Below, piece by piece: positions 18,124 to 27,064 of a stretch of 64,000 nt of DNA (the stretch's first letter is position 1; every line of letters starts with the position of its first letter). Under the pieces are notes generated by a model. That model ran no database searches. It saw nothing but the letters and a program-made list of their open reading frames with translations, and was not told the DNA's origin. The stretch is from JAFMPW01 sp041743085 (GTDB taxonomy: Bacteria > Bacteroidota > Bacteroidia > Flavobacteriales > Flavobacteriaceae), in the NCBI GenBank assembly GCA_041743085.1, contig JBGTNL010000004.1, positions 10,467 to 74,466 on the forward strand. Direction: 5' to 3'. A program made the translations under genes and the position numbers.

Positions 18124-19937
18124 CTTGAGTTTGACACGGGTTGGTAATTTTGGCTAGCTGACCCTTTGATTTTACTGGGTTTGTTGTTTGATTTTGCCAA
18201 AAGCGTAGTGAGCCGATCTTCTTTTTTGTTTGGGTCTGGATCAGTAATTTTGCGGTACCATGGCATTTTTACGAGTAGAGAAAAAGAAATCCGGGCGCTA
18301 TTTGCGTATTTTGGAAGCCTATCGCCAGGATGGCAAGACCCGCCACAGGGTGGTGGCCTCCTTGGGCAAGGTGGAGGACTACAGCCCCGAGATGCTCAAG
18401 CGCATTGGGGAACGGCTCTATGAATTGGGCGGTGGTAACCTGAAAGACCTTTTGGGGGAAGAGGCCCGAGAACTGGCACGTTACAATTACGGTTTTGTGG
18501 AGGCCTCCATAAAAGGGCTGTCCCATTATGGATTGGACAGGGCATTGCAACGCATAGGCAAAAAGCACAAACTGAGTTATTGCTTGTTGGAAGTGGCAAA
18601 ACTACTGATCGGTGAACGCCTTAATGATCCGGTCTCCAAACTCGGCAGTTTTGGCAACCAAAAGGAATACCTGGGCCTTGGCCATATAGCGCTCCAGCAT
18701 ATCTACCGCAGCCTGGATTATTTTAGCAAATACAACAAGCTTATCCAAAGACAGATCTTCCAAACGGGTAGGGATCTGTTCAATATGCAGCTCGATATCG
18801 TCTTCTATGATGTGACCACCTTTTACTTCTCCAGTGAAAAGGAAGGCGGCCTGCGCCAAAAGGGGTTTGGCAAAGATGGGAAGATCGGCAAGACCCAAGT
18901 GGTTTTCGGCCTTCTGATCGACAGGGACAAGAACCCGGTGGCCTATCGCCTTTACAAAGGGGACCAGTACGAGGGGCATACTTTTGAAGATGCGGTAAAG
19001 GCCTTAAAAGAAGAATACCAGATAAAAAATGTGATTGTCGTGGCAGATGGCGGGATGCTGAGCAAGAACAACATCCAACTGGTGAGCGACAAATATGAAT
19101 TCATCGTGGGGGAACGCCTGAAATCCCTGCCTAAAAACATCCAAGACCATTTACTGGAGCTCTCCAATTACCAAAAACAATGGATATACACCAAAGACGA
19201 CCGGCAAATACCCCTTAAATATACCACGGTGGAATATCAGGGCAGAAAGATCATCGCCACCTATAGCCAAAAACGTGCTAAAAAAGATGCTGCCGAGAGG
19301 GAGCAGCGTATCGAAAAAGCGAAACAGCTATTGAATAACCCATCGCTGATCAACAAAAAGCCCTCACGGTATTACCTGAAAAATGAAAACACGGGAAAGT
19401 TTGTACTGGACACCCACAAAATAGAACAAAGCAAAAAATATGATGGCATTGCCGCCATTGGCACCAATAACAAAGAACTTCCCCAAGAACAGGTCCTTGA
19501 CCATTACAGGCACTTGTTCCAAATAGAGCAAACCTTTAGGAGTTTCAAATCCCACCTGGAGGTACGCCCAATGTTCCATTGGAACGACACGAGGATAGAA
19601 GGGCACATCGCACTGTGCTATATAACCTATGCCATAGAAAACCACCTGTTGCAAAAAATGAAAAAAGCAAACCTTCTCATCAGCGAAAACCAATTCAGGA
19701 AATCCCTTGCACAGATGCAGGTCAGCCTGCTCAAACAGGGCGAAAAAGAATTCTTGCTCAGGTCCAACCACGACCAAACCACTGCAAACATCATCGCAAA
19801 GCTAAATTTAAGCAAACTCCCTAGCTTATCAGTTAAATAATTGATAATCAAACACTTCACTTTTTAGTGTAGTGAGCCTACGAAAAACTATATCCCTATA
19901 AATCAGATGATTATATCAAAATCGTGTCAAACCCAAG
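18124..19937 (+). mobile_element. IS1634-family (IS1549-like) insertion sequence
   Basis: An 1814-bp element. Terminal inverted repeats: left CTTGAGTTTGACACG (18124-18138) and the complement of right CGTGTCAAACCCAAG (19923-19937), 14 of 15 matching. It contains one transposase gene and is flanked by a 109-bp direct duplication of target DNA. Most IS families make duplications of 2-14 bp; from established knowledge, IS1549 of Mycobacterium smegmatis, in the IS1634 group, is the known exception that generates very long and variable duplications. Both duplication copies are still identical, suggesting recent insertion. Confidence 0.92.
18260..19840 (+). CDS. IS1634-family DDE transposase
   Basis: A 526-residue intact transposase. 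Family features: N-terminal FLRVEKKKSGRYLRI and RHRVVASLGKVED, typical of IS1634 proteins, then a DDE catalytic triad that I place at D184 (FYDVTTFYF), D263 (VVADGGMLS) and E423 (QIEQTFRSFKSHLEVRP, the Y-(2)-R-(3)-E-(6)-K type signature region). No frameshift or stop was seen, so the element is potentially active. The start ATG at 18260 begins the conserved N-terminal strand; about 135 bp separates it from the left IS end. Confidence 0.95.
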   Translation: MAFLRVEKKKSGRYLRILEAYRQDGKTRHRVVASLGKVEDYSPEMLKRIGERLYELGGGNLKDLLGEEARELARYNYGFVEASIKGLSHYGLDRALQRIGKKHKLSYCLLEVAKLLIGERLNDPVSKLGSFGNQKEYLGLGHIALQHIYRSLDYFSKYNKLIQRQIFQTGRDLFNMQLDIVFYDVTTFYFSSEKEGGLRQKGFGKDGKIGKTQVVFGLLIDRDKNPVAYRLYKGDQYEGHTFEDAVKALKEEYQIKNVIVVADGGMLSKNNIQLVSDKYEFIVGERLKSLPKNIQDHLLELSNYQKQWIYTKDDRQIPLKYTTVEYQGRKIIATYSQKRAKKDAAEREQRIEKAKQLLNNPSLINKKPSRYYLKNENTGKFVLDTHKIEQSKKYDGIAAIGTNNKELPQEQVLDHYRHLFQIEQTFRSFKSHLEVRPMFHWNDTRIEGHIALCYITYAIENHLLQKMKKANLLISENQFRKSLAQMQVSLLKQGEKEFLLRSNHDQTTANIIAKLNLSKLPSLSVK

Positions 19938-20052
19938 TGGAACTTACGTCCCCAATAGTGGTGTTGTTAAATCGCAATGCCTGGGAAGCATAATTTACGA
20001 CGATGACCAAAAGCACCGAAAACAGGTTAACGATGGCGAGATTTTTTTTCAT
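19927..20052 (-). pseudogene. TspO/MBR-type gene, 5' fragment
   Basis: Carries the native start of the interrupted gene: ATG at 20052-20050 then KKNLAIVNLFSV..., through the duplicated segment, ending after 41 residues at a TGA supplied by the IS right terminal repeat. It encodes only the first membrane helix. The overlap with the main part (17338-18123) is the 109-bp duplication. Confidence 0.85.
19938..20046. repeat. 109-bp target-site duplication, right copy
   Basis: Identical to 18015-18123. The flanking sequence differs immediately outside (GAGATTTTTTTT here with eight T before CATACTG, against five T then the IS end on the left), which fixes the right-hand limit. Confidence 0.93.
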
Positions 20053-20119
20053 ACTGTTAGCTTGATATTCTTTTCCAATTAGCCAGGGAACTCCGGTAAT
20101 ATATCCTGTCCCTATACAA

Positions 20120-20797
20120 CTACAAAATGGCGTTTTTAAAATCCCAGACATTTTGTTTTCCCATTGAAACACTGAACACCGCGTCTTTCGTAACTGCAAA
20201 CACTTCATCCAAAATTCCCGGTTTGAGCACATGGGATCCGGTAAATTCGCCGAAAGCGGGAAGGATTAATTGATAAGGCTTTTTAAAAAAACAAGGCAGC
20301 CGAAGGGATTGCCGTCCTTTTCCCCTAAGCCGGACGGCAGGATGCACATGCCCGGAAAAATTGAAAAATCCTTTTTTATGCTCCGGGTGATGGGTCAACA
20401 AGAAGTTGTTCAACTGTATTTCGGGGACAACCCTGATCCCTAAATTCTCATATTTCATGGGAGTTATTATATCGTGATTTCCGGCAACCAGAATGATCTC
20501 CTTTGAGGTGTTTTTCACCCAGGTCTCAAAAAGCAGCCATTCGCTATTGAGATAGGAGTGAAAGAGATCTCCCAGAAAGCAAATTGTCTCCGGGTTAAAA
20601 TAGGCAAGCGCCGTATTGAGTAAATCAAAATTTTGAAGAATGGCTTTTCTTGGAACCGCGGCACCGTATTTCCGGAAATGGGAGATCTTTCCCAAATGGA
20701 CGTCGCTTATCAGCAGTATCGATTGTTCCTGCCAAAAAATAGCCCCTGTTGGATGGAGAATAAAATGTTGATCCTGAATTTGGATGGGATGGGTCAT
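20120..20797 (-). CDS. pdeM: Ligase-associated DNA damage response endonuclease PdeM
   Basis: A calcineurin-like metallophosphoesterase of the PdeM type. Metal-binding blocks are all present: DVHLGK (D-x-H), GDLFHS (GD), AGNHD (GNHD), LTHHPE and GHVHPAVRLRG (G-H-x-H). I prefer the ATG at 20797 (MTHPIQIQDQHF...); a longer frame from 20815 adds six residues. It is the distal gene of the ligase-associated cluster: helicase ends 145 bp upstream, and ligase and exonuclease genes lie before that on the same strand. In this conserved set PdeM is predicted to process DNA ends. Its downstream neighbour is the IS-interrupted tspO-like gene. Confidence 0.93.
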   Translation of the reverse strand: MTHPIQIQDQHFILHPTGAIFWQEQSILLISDVHLGKISHFRKYGAAVPRKAILQNFDLLNTALAYFNPETICFLGDLFHSYLNSEWLLFETWVKNTSKEIILVAGNHDIITPMKYENLGIRVVPEIQLNNFLLTHHPEHKKGFFNFSGHVHPAVRLRGKGRQSLRLPCFFKKPYQLILPAFGEFTGSHVLKPGILDEVFAVTKDAVFSVSMGKQNVWDFKNAIL

Positions 20798-20959
20798 TAC
20801 CGTAAAATTAATCAAAGTTATGGATTTGCAGGGTCTTTCCTATCCTATAGGTTTTGTCCAGGTTATAGTTGTGATTTTCTTTTTTTGTTTGGATCCTGAG
20901 GCGGACTTACAAGGTTTTGAGAATCCGCAGATTTTTCCGCATACTAGAAGGTCTTACTA

Positions 20960-23425
20960 TTATTTTTTGGTCAAGATGGCGGTCATCCGTTTTATCCGGT
21001 CGGCCAGTTTTTCGCTTGAAAGTTTCTCGCGGAGACGATCGGTAATAATGGGAAATGAGAAAGGGGTGGGTTTTTTGCAGGCTTGCCAAATGATATGTTG
21101 TCTTGCGATGCGTTCAAGGGCCAGGCGTAAACGACCCTCTTCCAATTGGTGCTCAAAAGTTTCCCTGAAAGCCTGCTGGAACAATAGATTGTCCGGCTCG
21201 TAATCCCGGAATACATCGAACAGCAGCGAAGAATTGCTTTGCAAATGTTTCATTTTAATTCCCCTCTTGGGATAACCCGTAAATACCATGCCGCTGATTA
21301 CCGCAATATCCCTGAACTTTCTTCTGGCCATCTCCGTAGAATTCAGGCTTTTTTGAAGATCGTCAAGAAGATATTCTGTAGTGAAAAGGTTATTGTCCAA
21401 TACCTGTTGCATATCTATCTCCTTATCGGATAGCAGTTCAAATCCGTAATCGTTAAAGGCCAGGGAGAAGGTGATAGGAAGCAGCAAACTGATACGGTAA
21501 CTTAATAAGCTTCCCATCGCTTCATGTACAAACCGCCCTTCAAAGGGGTAAAAAATATAGTGAAACCCGTCGCGGGTCTTAAAAGTTTCTATAAGAAATT
21601 CGTCTGGTTTTGGGACGATACTTTCCAGGCGCTGTCTTTCAAAAAGATGCGATAGTGATCTAATCTCTGCTGATTGTTCCTTTTTGTTAAGGCTAACCGA
21701 ATAAAGTTCCTGCCGCAATAATTCCGACATCTGTGCAGAAAGGGTTAGTCGGCCACCCATCCAACTGGGTACTTTGCTGGTTTTTTTTGAAGAATTCCTG
21801 ACATGGGCCTGCATGCCTTTAAGCCGAATAAATTCCAGGTTTCGGCCGGCAAAGGTAAACACGTCCCCGGGGCTTAATTTGGAAATAAAAGACTCCTCTA
21901 TAGTGCCGATATAACCACCTTTTTGGTAACGCACGGTAATATTTGCATCACCGACGATAGTCCCGATCTGGAAACGATGCCGCATTGCAACACCCTTGTT
22001 GCTTACTTTGAATTTTCCATCTTCCCCTACGTCTACCTTTTTATATTCGTCATAGGATTTCAGGCTCTGGCTACCCAATACAAGAAAGTTTAAAAGCCAT
22101 TGCCACTGTTCCCCGGTCACAGCCTGAAAACAGAAAGTTTGTTTTATTTCAGCATAGATTTCATCTGGGTAAAAACCATCTGAAACCGCTAAGGTAGTTA
22201 AGTACTGTACCAACACATCAAAACTGCTGAGATACGGAATTCTATCCTCAACAGCCTTCTTTTTCACAGCCTGCTGCAAGGCCGATGCCTCCACAAGCTC
22301 TATGGCATGAGTGGGAAGAAAATAAATGACACTTTCCTTTCCCGGTCTGTGGCCACTCCGCCCTGCGCGTTGCAGGAAGCGGGCCACCCCTTTTGGCCCC
22401 CCGATCTGTACAACGGTTTCCACCGGTGCAAAATCGACCCCCAGATCCAGGCTTGAAGTACAGACAACAGCTTTAAGACTTTCATTCCGGATGGCCTGCT
22501 CTACCCAGATCCTTGTCTCTTTGTTGATACTGCCGTGGTGCATGGCTATTTCGCCGGCAAATTCCGGGTGTTTTTCAAGTATTTTCTGAAACCAGATCTC
22601 GCACTGACTTCTGGTATTGGTGAAAAGAAGTGTTGTTTTGCTGTTGTTGATGATAGGTACTACCTCCTCTAACAGGCGCAAACCCAGATGACCGCGCCAG
22701 GGAAAAGTTTCCATCTCCCTGGGAATGATACTTTTTACCGTAATTTTTTTATTGAGATTGGCCTTGATCAGGATAGAATTTTTATGTGCTTTGGATTCAG
22801 GTCCCAAAAGTACTTCTCTGGCTTGCTCCAGGTTCCCGATGGTAGCCGATATGCCCCAAATCCGCAGATCTTTGGCGAGCGTCTTTAACCGGGACAGGCC
22901 AAGTTCCATTTGAACTCCACGCTTTGTACCTAATAACTCGTGCCATTCGTCTACCACCACGGCAGAGCACTCTTTAAAGATCTGGTCATACCCTTTGGTG
23001 GCCAAAAGGAGTTGCAGACTTTCCGGGGTGGTGATCAGCAGATCTGGCATTGTCTTACGCTGTTGTGTTCTTTCCTTTTGGGAAGTGTCGCCTGTGCGGA
23101 TCCCGACGGTAAGACCCGTATTCAAATCCTTTGTAACTCTTTCCGCAGATTCTCTGATCTCCTGGGAAAGGGCTCTGAGAGGCGTAATCCAAATAGCTTT
23201 TAATCCCTTTTTGTGCCGGGTTTGGTATTGTGGGTATTTTTGAATGTAGTTTAGCACTATGGGAAACCACAGCGCATACGTTTTGCCACTTCCCGTCGGG
23301 GCATTTAGAAGGCCGTGTTTTCCCTCCAAAAATGCCCTCCAGGTTTTTTTTTGGAAGGGGAAAGGCTGCCAATTTTGCTCCTGGAACCAGGTTTCCGCAA
23401 TTTTAAAAAGTTCCTTTACCGTCAT
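20960..23425 (-). CDS. Ligase-associated DNA damage response DEXH-box helicase (Lhr-like)
   Basis: A superfamily 2 helicase. I choose the ATG at 23425 (MTVKELFKIAETWFQ), preceded by an AAGGAGG stretch; the open frame runs further to 23515 but through palindromic intergenic DNA. Motifs: Walker A APTGSGKTYA, motif Ia ITPLRALS, DEXH box VVDEWHELLG, motif III ISATIGN, and motif VI QRAGRSGHRPG. The remaining C-terminal half, about 400 residues, matches the Lhr-core winged-helix and beta-barrel region. At 821 residues it fits the short ligase-associated helicase family. Role: unwinding or remodelling DNA/RNA-DNA in a repair pathway with the neighbouring ligase, nuclease and PdeM. Confidence 0.94.
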   Translation of the reverse strand: MTVKELFKIAETWFQEQNWQPFPFQKKTWRAFLEGKHGLLNAPTGSGKTYALWFPIVLNYIQKYPQYQTRHKKGLKAIWITPLRALSQEIRESAERVTKDLNTGLTVGIRTGDTSQKERTQQRKTMPDLLITTPESLQLLLATKGYDQIFKECSAVVVDEWHELLGTKRGVQMELGLSRLKTLAKDLRIWGISATIGNLEQAREVLLGPESKAHKNSILIKANLNKKITVKSIIPREMETFPWRGHLGLRLLEEVVPIINNSKTTLLFTNTRSQCEIWFQKILEKHPEFAGEIAMHHGSINKETRIWVEQAIRNESLKAVVCTSSLDLGVDFAPVETVVQIGGPKGVARFLQRAGRSGHRPGKESVIYFLPTHAIELVEASALQQAVKKKAVEDRIPYLSSFDVLVQYLTTLAVSDGFYPDEIYAEIKQTFCFQAVTGEQWQWLLNFLVLGSQSLKSYDEYKKVDVGEDGKFKVSNKGVAMRHRFQIGTIVGDANITVRYQKGGYIGTIEESFISKLSPGDVFTFAGRNLEFIRLKGMQAHVRNSSKKTSKVPSWMGGRLTLSAQMSELLRQELYSVSLNKKEQSAEIRSLSHLFERQRLESIVPKPDEFLIETFKTRDGFHYIFYPFEGRFVHEAMGSLLSYRISLLLPITFSLAFNDYGFELLSDKEIDMQQVLDNNLFTTEYLLDDLQKSLNSTEMARRKFRDIAVISGMVFTGYPKRGIKMKHLQSNSSLLFDVFRDYEPDNLLFQQAFRETFEHQLEEGRLRLALERIARQHIIWQACKKPTPFSFPIITDRLREKLSSEKLADRIKRMTAILTKK

Positions 23426-23590
23426 TCTAAAGTTCCCTCCTTGGGATAAGGGAAGGTACCCGCCAACTGGTGGGTGGGAAGGAATCGAAATCCCAAACCA
23501 CCGCACAATTCCCAAATGTTATCTTTTTAAATCGGTTCATTTTATTGATATTCCGGATTATTACAGATGACTTGCGCGATCCTTTCCGTC

Positions 23591-25219
23591 TTAAGAAATC
23601 ATACTTTTCAGATCCTCCAGGGTATCAGCCTCTTCAATTTTTTTGTCTTTTCGCCATCGAAGTATCCGTGGAAAGCGGGTGGCCACACCGCTTTTATGTC
23701 TTTGGGAAAGCGCAATGCCCTCAAAGGCGATCTCAAATACCTGATGAGGGGTAACACTGCGCACCGGGCCAAAGCGTTCCAATGTATTTTTCTTTATCCA
23801 ATTGTCCACCTGACGGAATTCAGCATCGGTTAGACCGGAATAAGCCTTGGCAAACGTCACCAATTCCTTTTCCCCATCTTCTTTATTCTGCCATAATGCA
23901 AAGGTATAATCGGTAAATAAATTGCTGCGGCGGCCATGACCCCTCATGGCATAAGTGAGGACGGCATCTATGGTTAGCGGGTCTACCTTCCATTTCCACC
24001 AATCTCCTTTTTTTCGACCTACCAGATAAGGCGAATCTTTTCTTTTAAGCATCAGGCCTTCACTGCGTGCTTCCCTGGACCGTTCCCTTTCTTGAGCTAG
24101 CTCTTCCCAGGTGGTAAGGTGAATGGATTCGGAGAGATAAAGCGGAATACGGGAGTTCTGGCTGGGATCCGTACTAGATTCAAAACTACAACAGCTGTGC
24201 AAATATTCCAGTAATTTTCTTCGCTCCGATAAAGGTAAATGTCGAATATCCTTACCTTTCCATTCCAACAGGTCATACGCTTTTAGTATAACGGGGATCT
24301 TTTTAAGCAGTGCAGCGGAAATTGTTTTTCTTCCGATACGTTTTTGCAAATCGTTAAAGGTCCCGATCCGATCCCTGGGATAGGGCAGGATCTCACCGTC
24401 AATGACGGTTCCGTTGGGAATAACACCGACAAAATCATTAAATTCCGGATATTTATCCGTTACCAATTCCTCGCCACGACTCCAGACAAACAGTTCATCA
24501 TTGCGTAAAATGACCTGAGAACGAATACCGTCCCACTTATGTTCGGCAGCCCAGTCATTTACATCGCCAAGATCCGACACCCCTCTTTCGAGGGCATAAG
24601 CCAGATAAAAGGGATAAGGTTTGGAAAGGTAATCGCTCTCGTTTTCCTCAAGTATCAATTCCCGGAACGTAATGCTGTTTGGATCCCAGTTGCCCATCAA
24701 TTTGTAAGCGAGGATATCTTCATCAATACCCGTTGATTTTGAAAGGGCACGGGTCATTAACTTTTGACTGACACCTATACGAAATCCACCGGTAATTAAT
24801 TTGGTAAAGACAAATCGCTCATAATAATCCAAATCCCTCCAATTTTCAAAAAGGTATTCCTTCTTTTCTTCTTCTGACCTTTTTTTAAGGGCGATCATTT
24901 CTTGCAGGAATTGAGTAAGGGTTTTGACGGTGCCTTTTTCCGAAGAAGGAATAATAAGTGCTATCGTTTCCGCAAGATCACCGACAATATGGTAACTTTC
25001 TTCAAATAACCACAACGGAATATTCGCCACCTCTGAGGACCATACCCGGAGCAAAGTGGTGTTTACAGGCCTGGGCGGTCGGCGATGAGAAAGTATGGCT
25101 ATGGTGCATACCTTGTCTTTAGGGTTGGCAACGTTAAAATAATTGGTCAGCGCCTGCACCTTCACATTGGTCTTATTGGTACTATCCAGTGTTTTTATGA
25201 GTTGGGCAAATTGTTTCAT
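23591..25219 (-). CDS. ATP-dependent DNA ligase (ligase-associated damage response)
   Basis: A 542-residue ATP-dependent ligase. The adenylation motif KWDG (K-x-D-G) is in AEHKWDGIRSQ near residue 228; downstream nucleotidyltransferase motifs include TVIDGEILPY, SEGLMLKRKDSPY and GDWWKWKVDP. An N-terminal DNA-binding domain precedes it and an OB-fold domain follows, the usual order of the LigB-type bacterial enzyme. It is the second gene of the repair operon, 24 bases after the exonuclease gene. It seals nicks and is distinct from the essential NAD-dependent LigA, which is not in this window. Confidence 0.95.
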   Translation of the reverse strand: MKQFAQLIKTLDSTNKTNVKVQALTNYFNVANPKDKVCTIAILSHRRPPRPVNTTLLRVWSSEVANIPLWLFEESYHIVGDLAETIALIIPSSEKGTVKTLTQFLQEMIALKKRSEEEKKEYLFENWRDLDYYERFVFTKLITGGFRIGVSQKLMTRALSKSTGIDEDILAYKLMGNWDPNSITFRELILEENESDYLSKPYPFYLAYALERGVSDLGDVNDWAAEHKWDGIRSQVILRNDELFVWSRGEELVTDKYPEFNDFVGVIPNGTVIDGEILPYPRDRIGTFNDLQKRIGRKTISAALLKKIPVILKAYDLLEWKGKDIRHLPLSERRKLLEYLHSCCSFESSTDPSQNSRIPLYLSESIHLTTWEELAQERERSREARSEGLMLKRKDSPYLVGRKKGDWWKWKVDPLTIDAVLTYAMRGHGRRSNLFTDYTFALWQNKEDGEKELVTFAKAYSGLTDAEFRQVDNWIKKNTLERFGPVRSVTPHQVFEIAFEGIALSQRHKSGVATRFPRILRWRKDKKIEEADTLEDLKSMIS

Positions 25220-25243
25220 TCAGGTTTCATTCTCATAGCCATA

Positions 25244-26287
25244 CTAAGTATTTAGGGCCACTTCTTCTATTTCCCTATCGTCCCTGGAAGGGGTTATTTC
25301 TCCCAATTCCCCTTCATACTGCGTTTCTTCGGTCCTAGCGTCATACCCTTGTTCCCTGAGATATCTGGAGAATATTTCGGTATACCCATGGGTGCAGATG
25401 ATCTTCTCAGCGCCCGTTGCCTTTATACTCTCCAGTAGTCCGGTCCAATCGCAATGATCACTGAGCACAAAACCCTTGTCTATAGCCCGCCTTCTTCGCG
25501 CTCCCCTAAAGGTCATCCATCCGCTGGCGGAGGCCGTAACATAGGGAACCATTTTTCTGATCCAGGGACTCCCATGTGCACTTGGCGGGGCCAGGACAAT
25601 ATTTCCAAGGAGTTCATTTTTCTTCGTCTCACCCGTAATACGGGTAGTTTCCGGAAAATTTACAAGGGGGCGTAACACTTCGGTCATATTTTCCACGGCC
25701 CCATGGGTATAAATTTTGCCAATGGAGGTATCGAGGTAACTCAGTAACCGCTGTGCTTTTCCCAAAGTATAGCCGAATAGCACTGAAGTTTTACCCTCTG
25801 CCCTGTTCTCTGCCCACCAGTTGTTTATATCATTAAAAACTTCTTTTTGAGGAGTCCATTTAAAGGCCGGGAGACCAAAGGTACATTCCGTGATGAAGGT
25901 ATTACATTTAATGGGCTCAAATGGGCTTACTATGCCATCATCCTCTGTTTTATAATCCCCGGTAAAAACCCAAATTTCCCCTTTGTGCTCCACCTTGATT
26001 TGTGAGGACCCTATAATATGGCCTGCAGGATGCAGACTGAATTTCACACCATTTACGGTAAATGTTTCTCCCCATGCCTTACCGGTGACCTTTATGTCTC
26101 CAAGCCGGTGCGAGATAATCGGAACGTTTCTATGGTGAGTTATATATTTTTTATGGCCCCAACGGCTATGATCGGCATGGCCATGTGAAATGATTGCCTT
26201 ACTTACTGGTTTCCATGGATCCAGGTAAACATCCGCTTCTTTGCAATAAATACCTTTGTCCGTAAATTCCAGAAGGGGATGCTCCAT
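25244..26287 (-). CDS. Ligase-associated DNA damage response exonuclease (MBL fold)
   Basis: A 347-residue metallo-beta-lactamase-fold nuclease. Metal-binding HGHADHSRWGH (H-x-H-x-D-H) is near residue 35, GHIIGSSQI (H) and TGDYK (D) follow, and the C-terminal beta-CASP-like part contains VLSDHCDW and ICTHGY. This matches the predicted exonuclease family always found with the ligase, helicase and PdeM. It is the first gene of the operon; the upstream divergent gap contains repeat copy 2 and presumably the promoter. Confidence 0.93.
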   Translation of the reverse strand: MEHPLLEFTDKGIYCKEADVYLDPWKPVSKAIISHGHADHSRWGHKKYITHHRNVPIISHRLGDIKVTGKAWGETFTVNGVKFSLHPAGHIIGSSQIKVEHKGEIWVFTGDYKTEDDGIVSPFEPIKCNTFITECTFGLPAFKWTPQKEVFNDINNWWAENRAEGKTSVLFGYTLGKAQRLLSYLDTSIGKIYTHGAVENMTEVLRPLVNFPETTRITGETKKNELLGNIVLAPPSAHGSPWIRKMVPYVTASASGWMTFRGARRRRAIDKGFVLSDHCDWTGLLESIKATGAEKIICTHGYTEIFSRYLREQGYDARTEETQYEGELGEITPSRDDREIEEVALNT

Positions 26288-26371
26288 AGCTGCGGGAAGT
26301 TACGAATTTCGGACCAAAATAAAGTTCGCCTTTAATTCAAATAATGACCCTTAAAAAATTTATATTTGCCT

Positions 26372-26605
26372 TAAATAAAGTATTTCTTAAAAGTTTACCC
26401 GCCTCTGGCGGGCAATTATCCCTGCCTGCGGCAGGCACAGGTTTCGCTGTCCCGATAATTATCGGGATCATTTCGGCAAGCCCAATACAAGCATTTTTGC
26501 CCGAAGGCCAAAAATCGAAATACCGTTATTTAGATTCCCGCTTTTGCGGGAATGACAAAACAGCGGAACCCCGACGCAGGGCATCGGGGAATTCTAACGA
26601 TTAAA
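26372..26605 (+). repeat. Dispersed structured repeat, copy 2
   Basis: A 234-bp element filling most of the divergent gap between the exonuclease and TerB-like genes. It begins TAAATAAAGTATTTCTTAAAAG, followed by palindromes CCCGCCTCTGGCGGG, CCTGCCTGCGGCAGGC and TCCCGATAATTATCGGGA (26450-26467), the hairpin ATTCCCGC-TTTT-GCGGGAAT (26534-26553), a CCCCGA...TCGGGG hairpin, and ends GGGGAATTCTAACGATTAAA. Copy 3 (reverse orientation) matches it end to end with several internal differences. Confidence 0.85.
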
Positions 26606-26615
26606 CTACTTATTT

Positions 26616-27038
26616 ATGTCATTTGTTGATTTGTATGGAAATAGTGAGCATCGCCGTAATTTGGCCCATTTCGCAGCCATAGCATCCCTGGCCGCCACGG
26701 ATGGTGAAATTCACCCTGAAGAACGGAAACTTTTAGACAGCTTTGCTTATAAACTTGATATTACCCCTGCCGAATACAAGGAGGTTATGAAGCGCGAGAA
26801 TAAATATCCTATTGATCCTCCGAGCTCTTCCGAAAAGCGGTTGGAAAGGCTGTTCGATTTGTTCAAAATCATCTTCGCCGATCATATCATAGATGATGAA
26901 GAAATGGTGCTATTGAAAAAATATGCCATCGGGTTGGGGTTTTCCTCAGAAAGTGCCAATAAAATAATTGAAAGATCCGTGGCTATTTTTAGCGGAAGGA
27001 TAGATTTTGATGACTATCTGTATCTCTTAAAAAATTAA
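26616..27038 (+). CDS. TerB-like protein
   Basis: A 140-residue all-helical acidic protein. The TerB (tellurite resistance B) family pattern is visible: NLAHFAAIASLAATDGEIHPEE (helix, then the acidic DGE-x-x-x-EE metal-binding turn), and a second acidic turn FADHIIDDEEMVLL. TerB-like domains bind divalent metal and occur alone in many Bacteroidota. No other ter gene is nearby, so tellurite resistance should not be inferred. It lies divergent from the repair operon and convergent with fbp. Confidence 0.85.
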   Translation: MSFVDLYGNSEHRRNLAHFAAIASLAATDGEIHPEERKLLDSFAYKLDITPAEYKEVMKRENKYPIDPPSSSEKRLERLFDLFKIIFADHIIDDEEMVLLKKYAIGLGFSSESANKIIERSVAIFSGRIDFDDYLYLLKN

Positions 27039-27064
27039 AAAAGAAGTCACGATTATTTGCTCTT

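Noticed and set aside
26344..26604. An 86-residue ORF over repeat copy 2
   Set aside because: It is translation through palindromic repeat DNA and is not kept in the other repeat copies.
26616..27038. Tellurite resistance function
   Set aside because: Only a single TerB-like domain is present; no other ter genes are nearby, and stand-alone TerB proteins are common.
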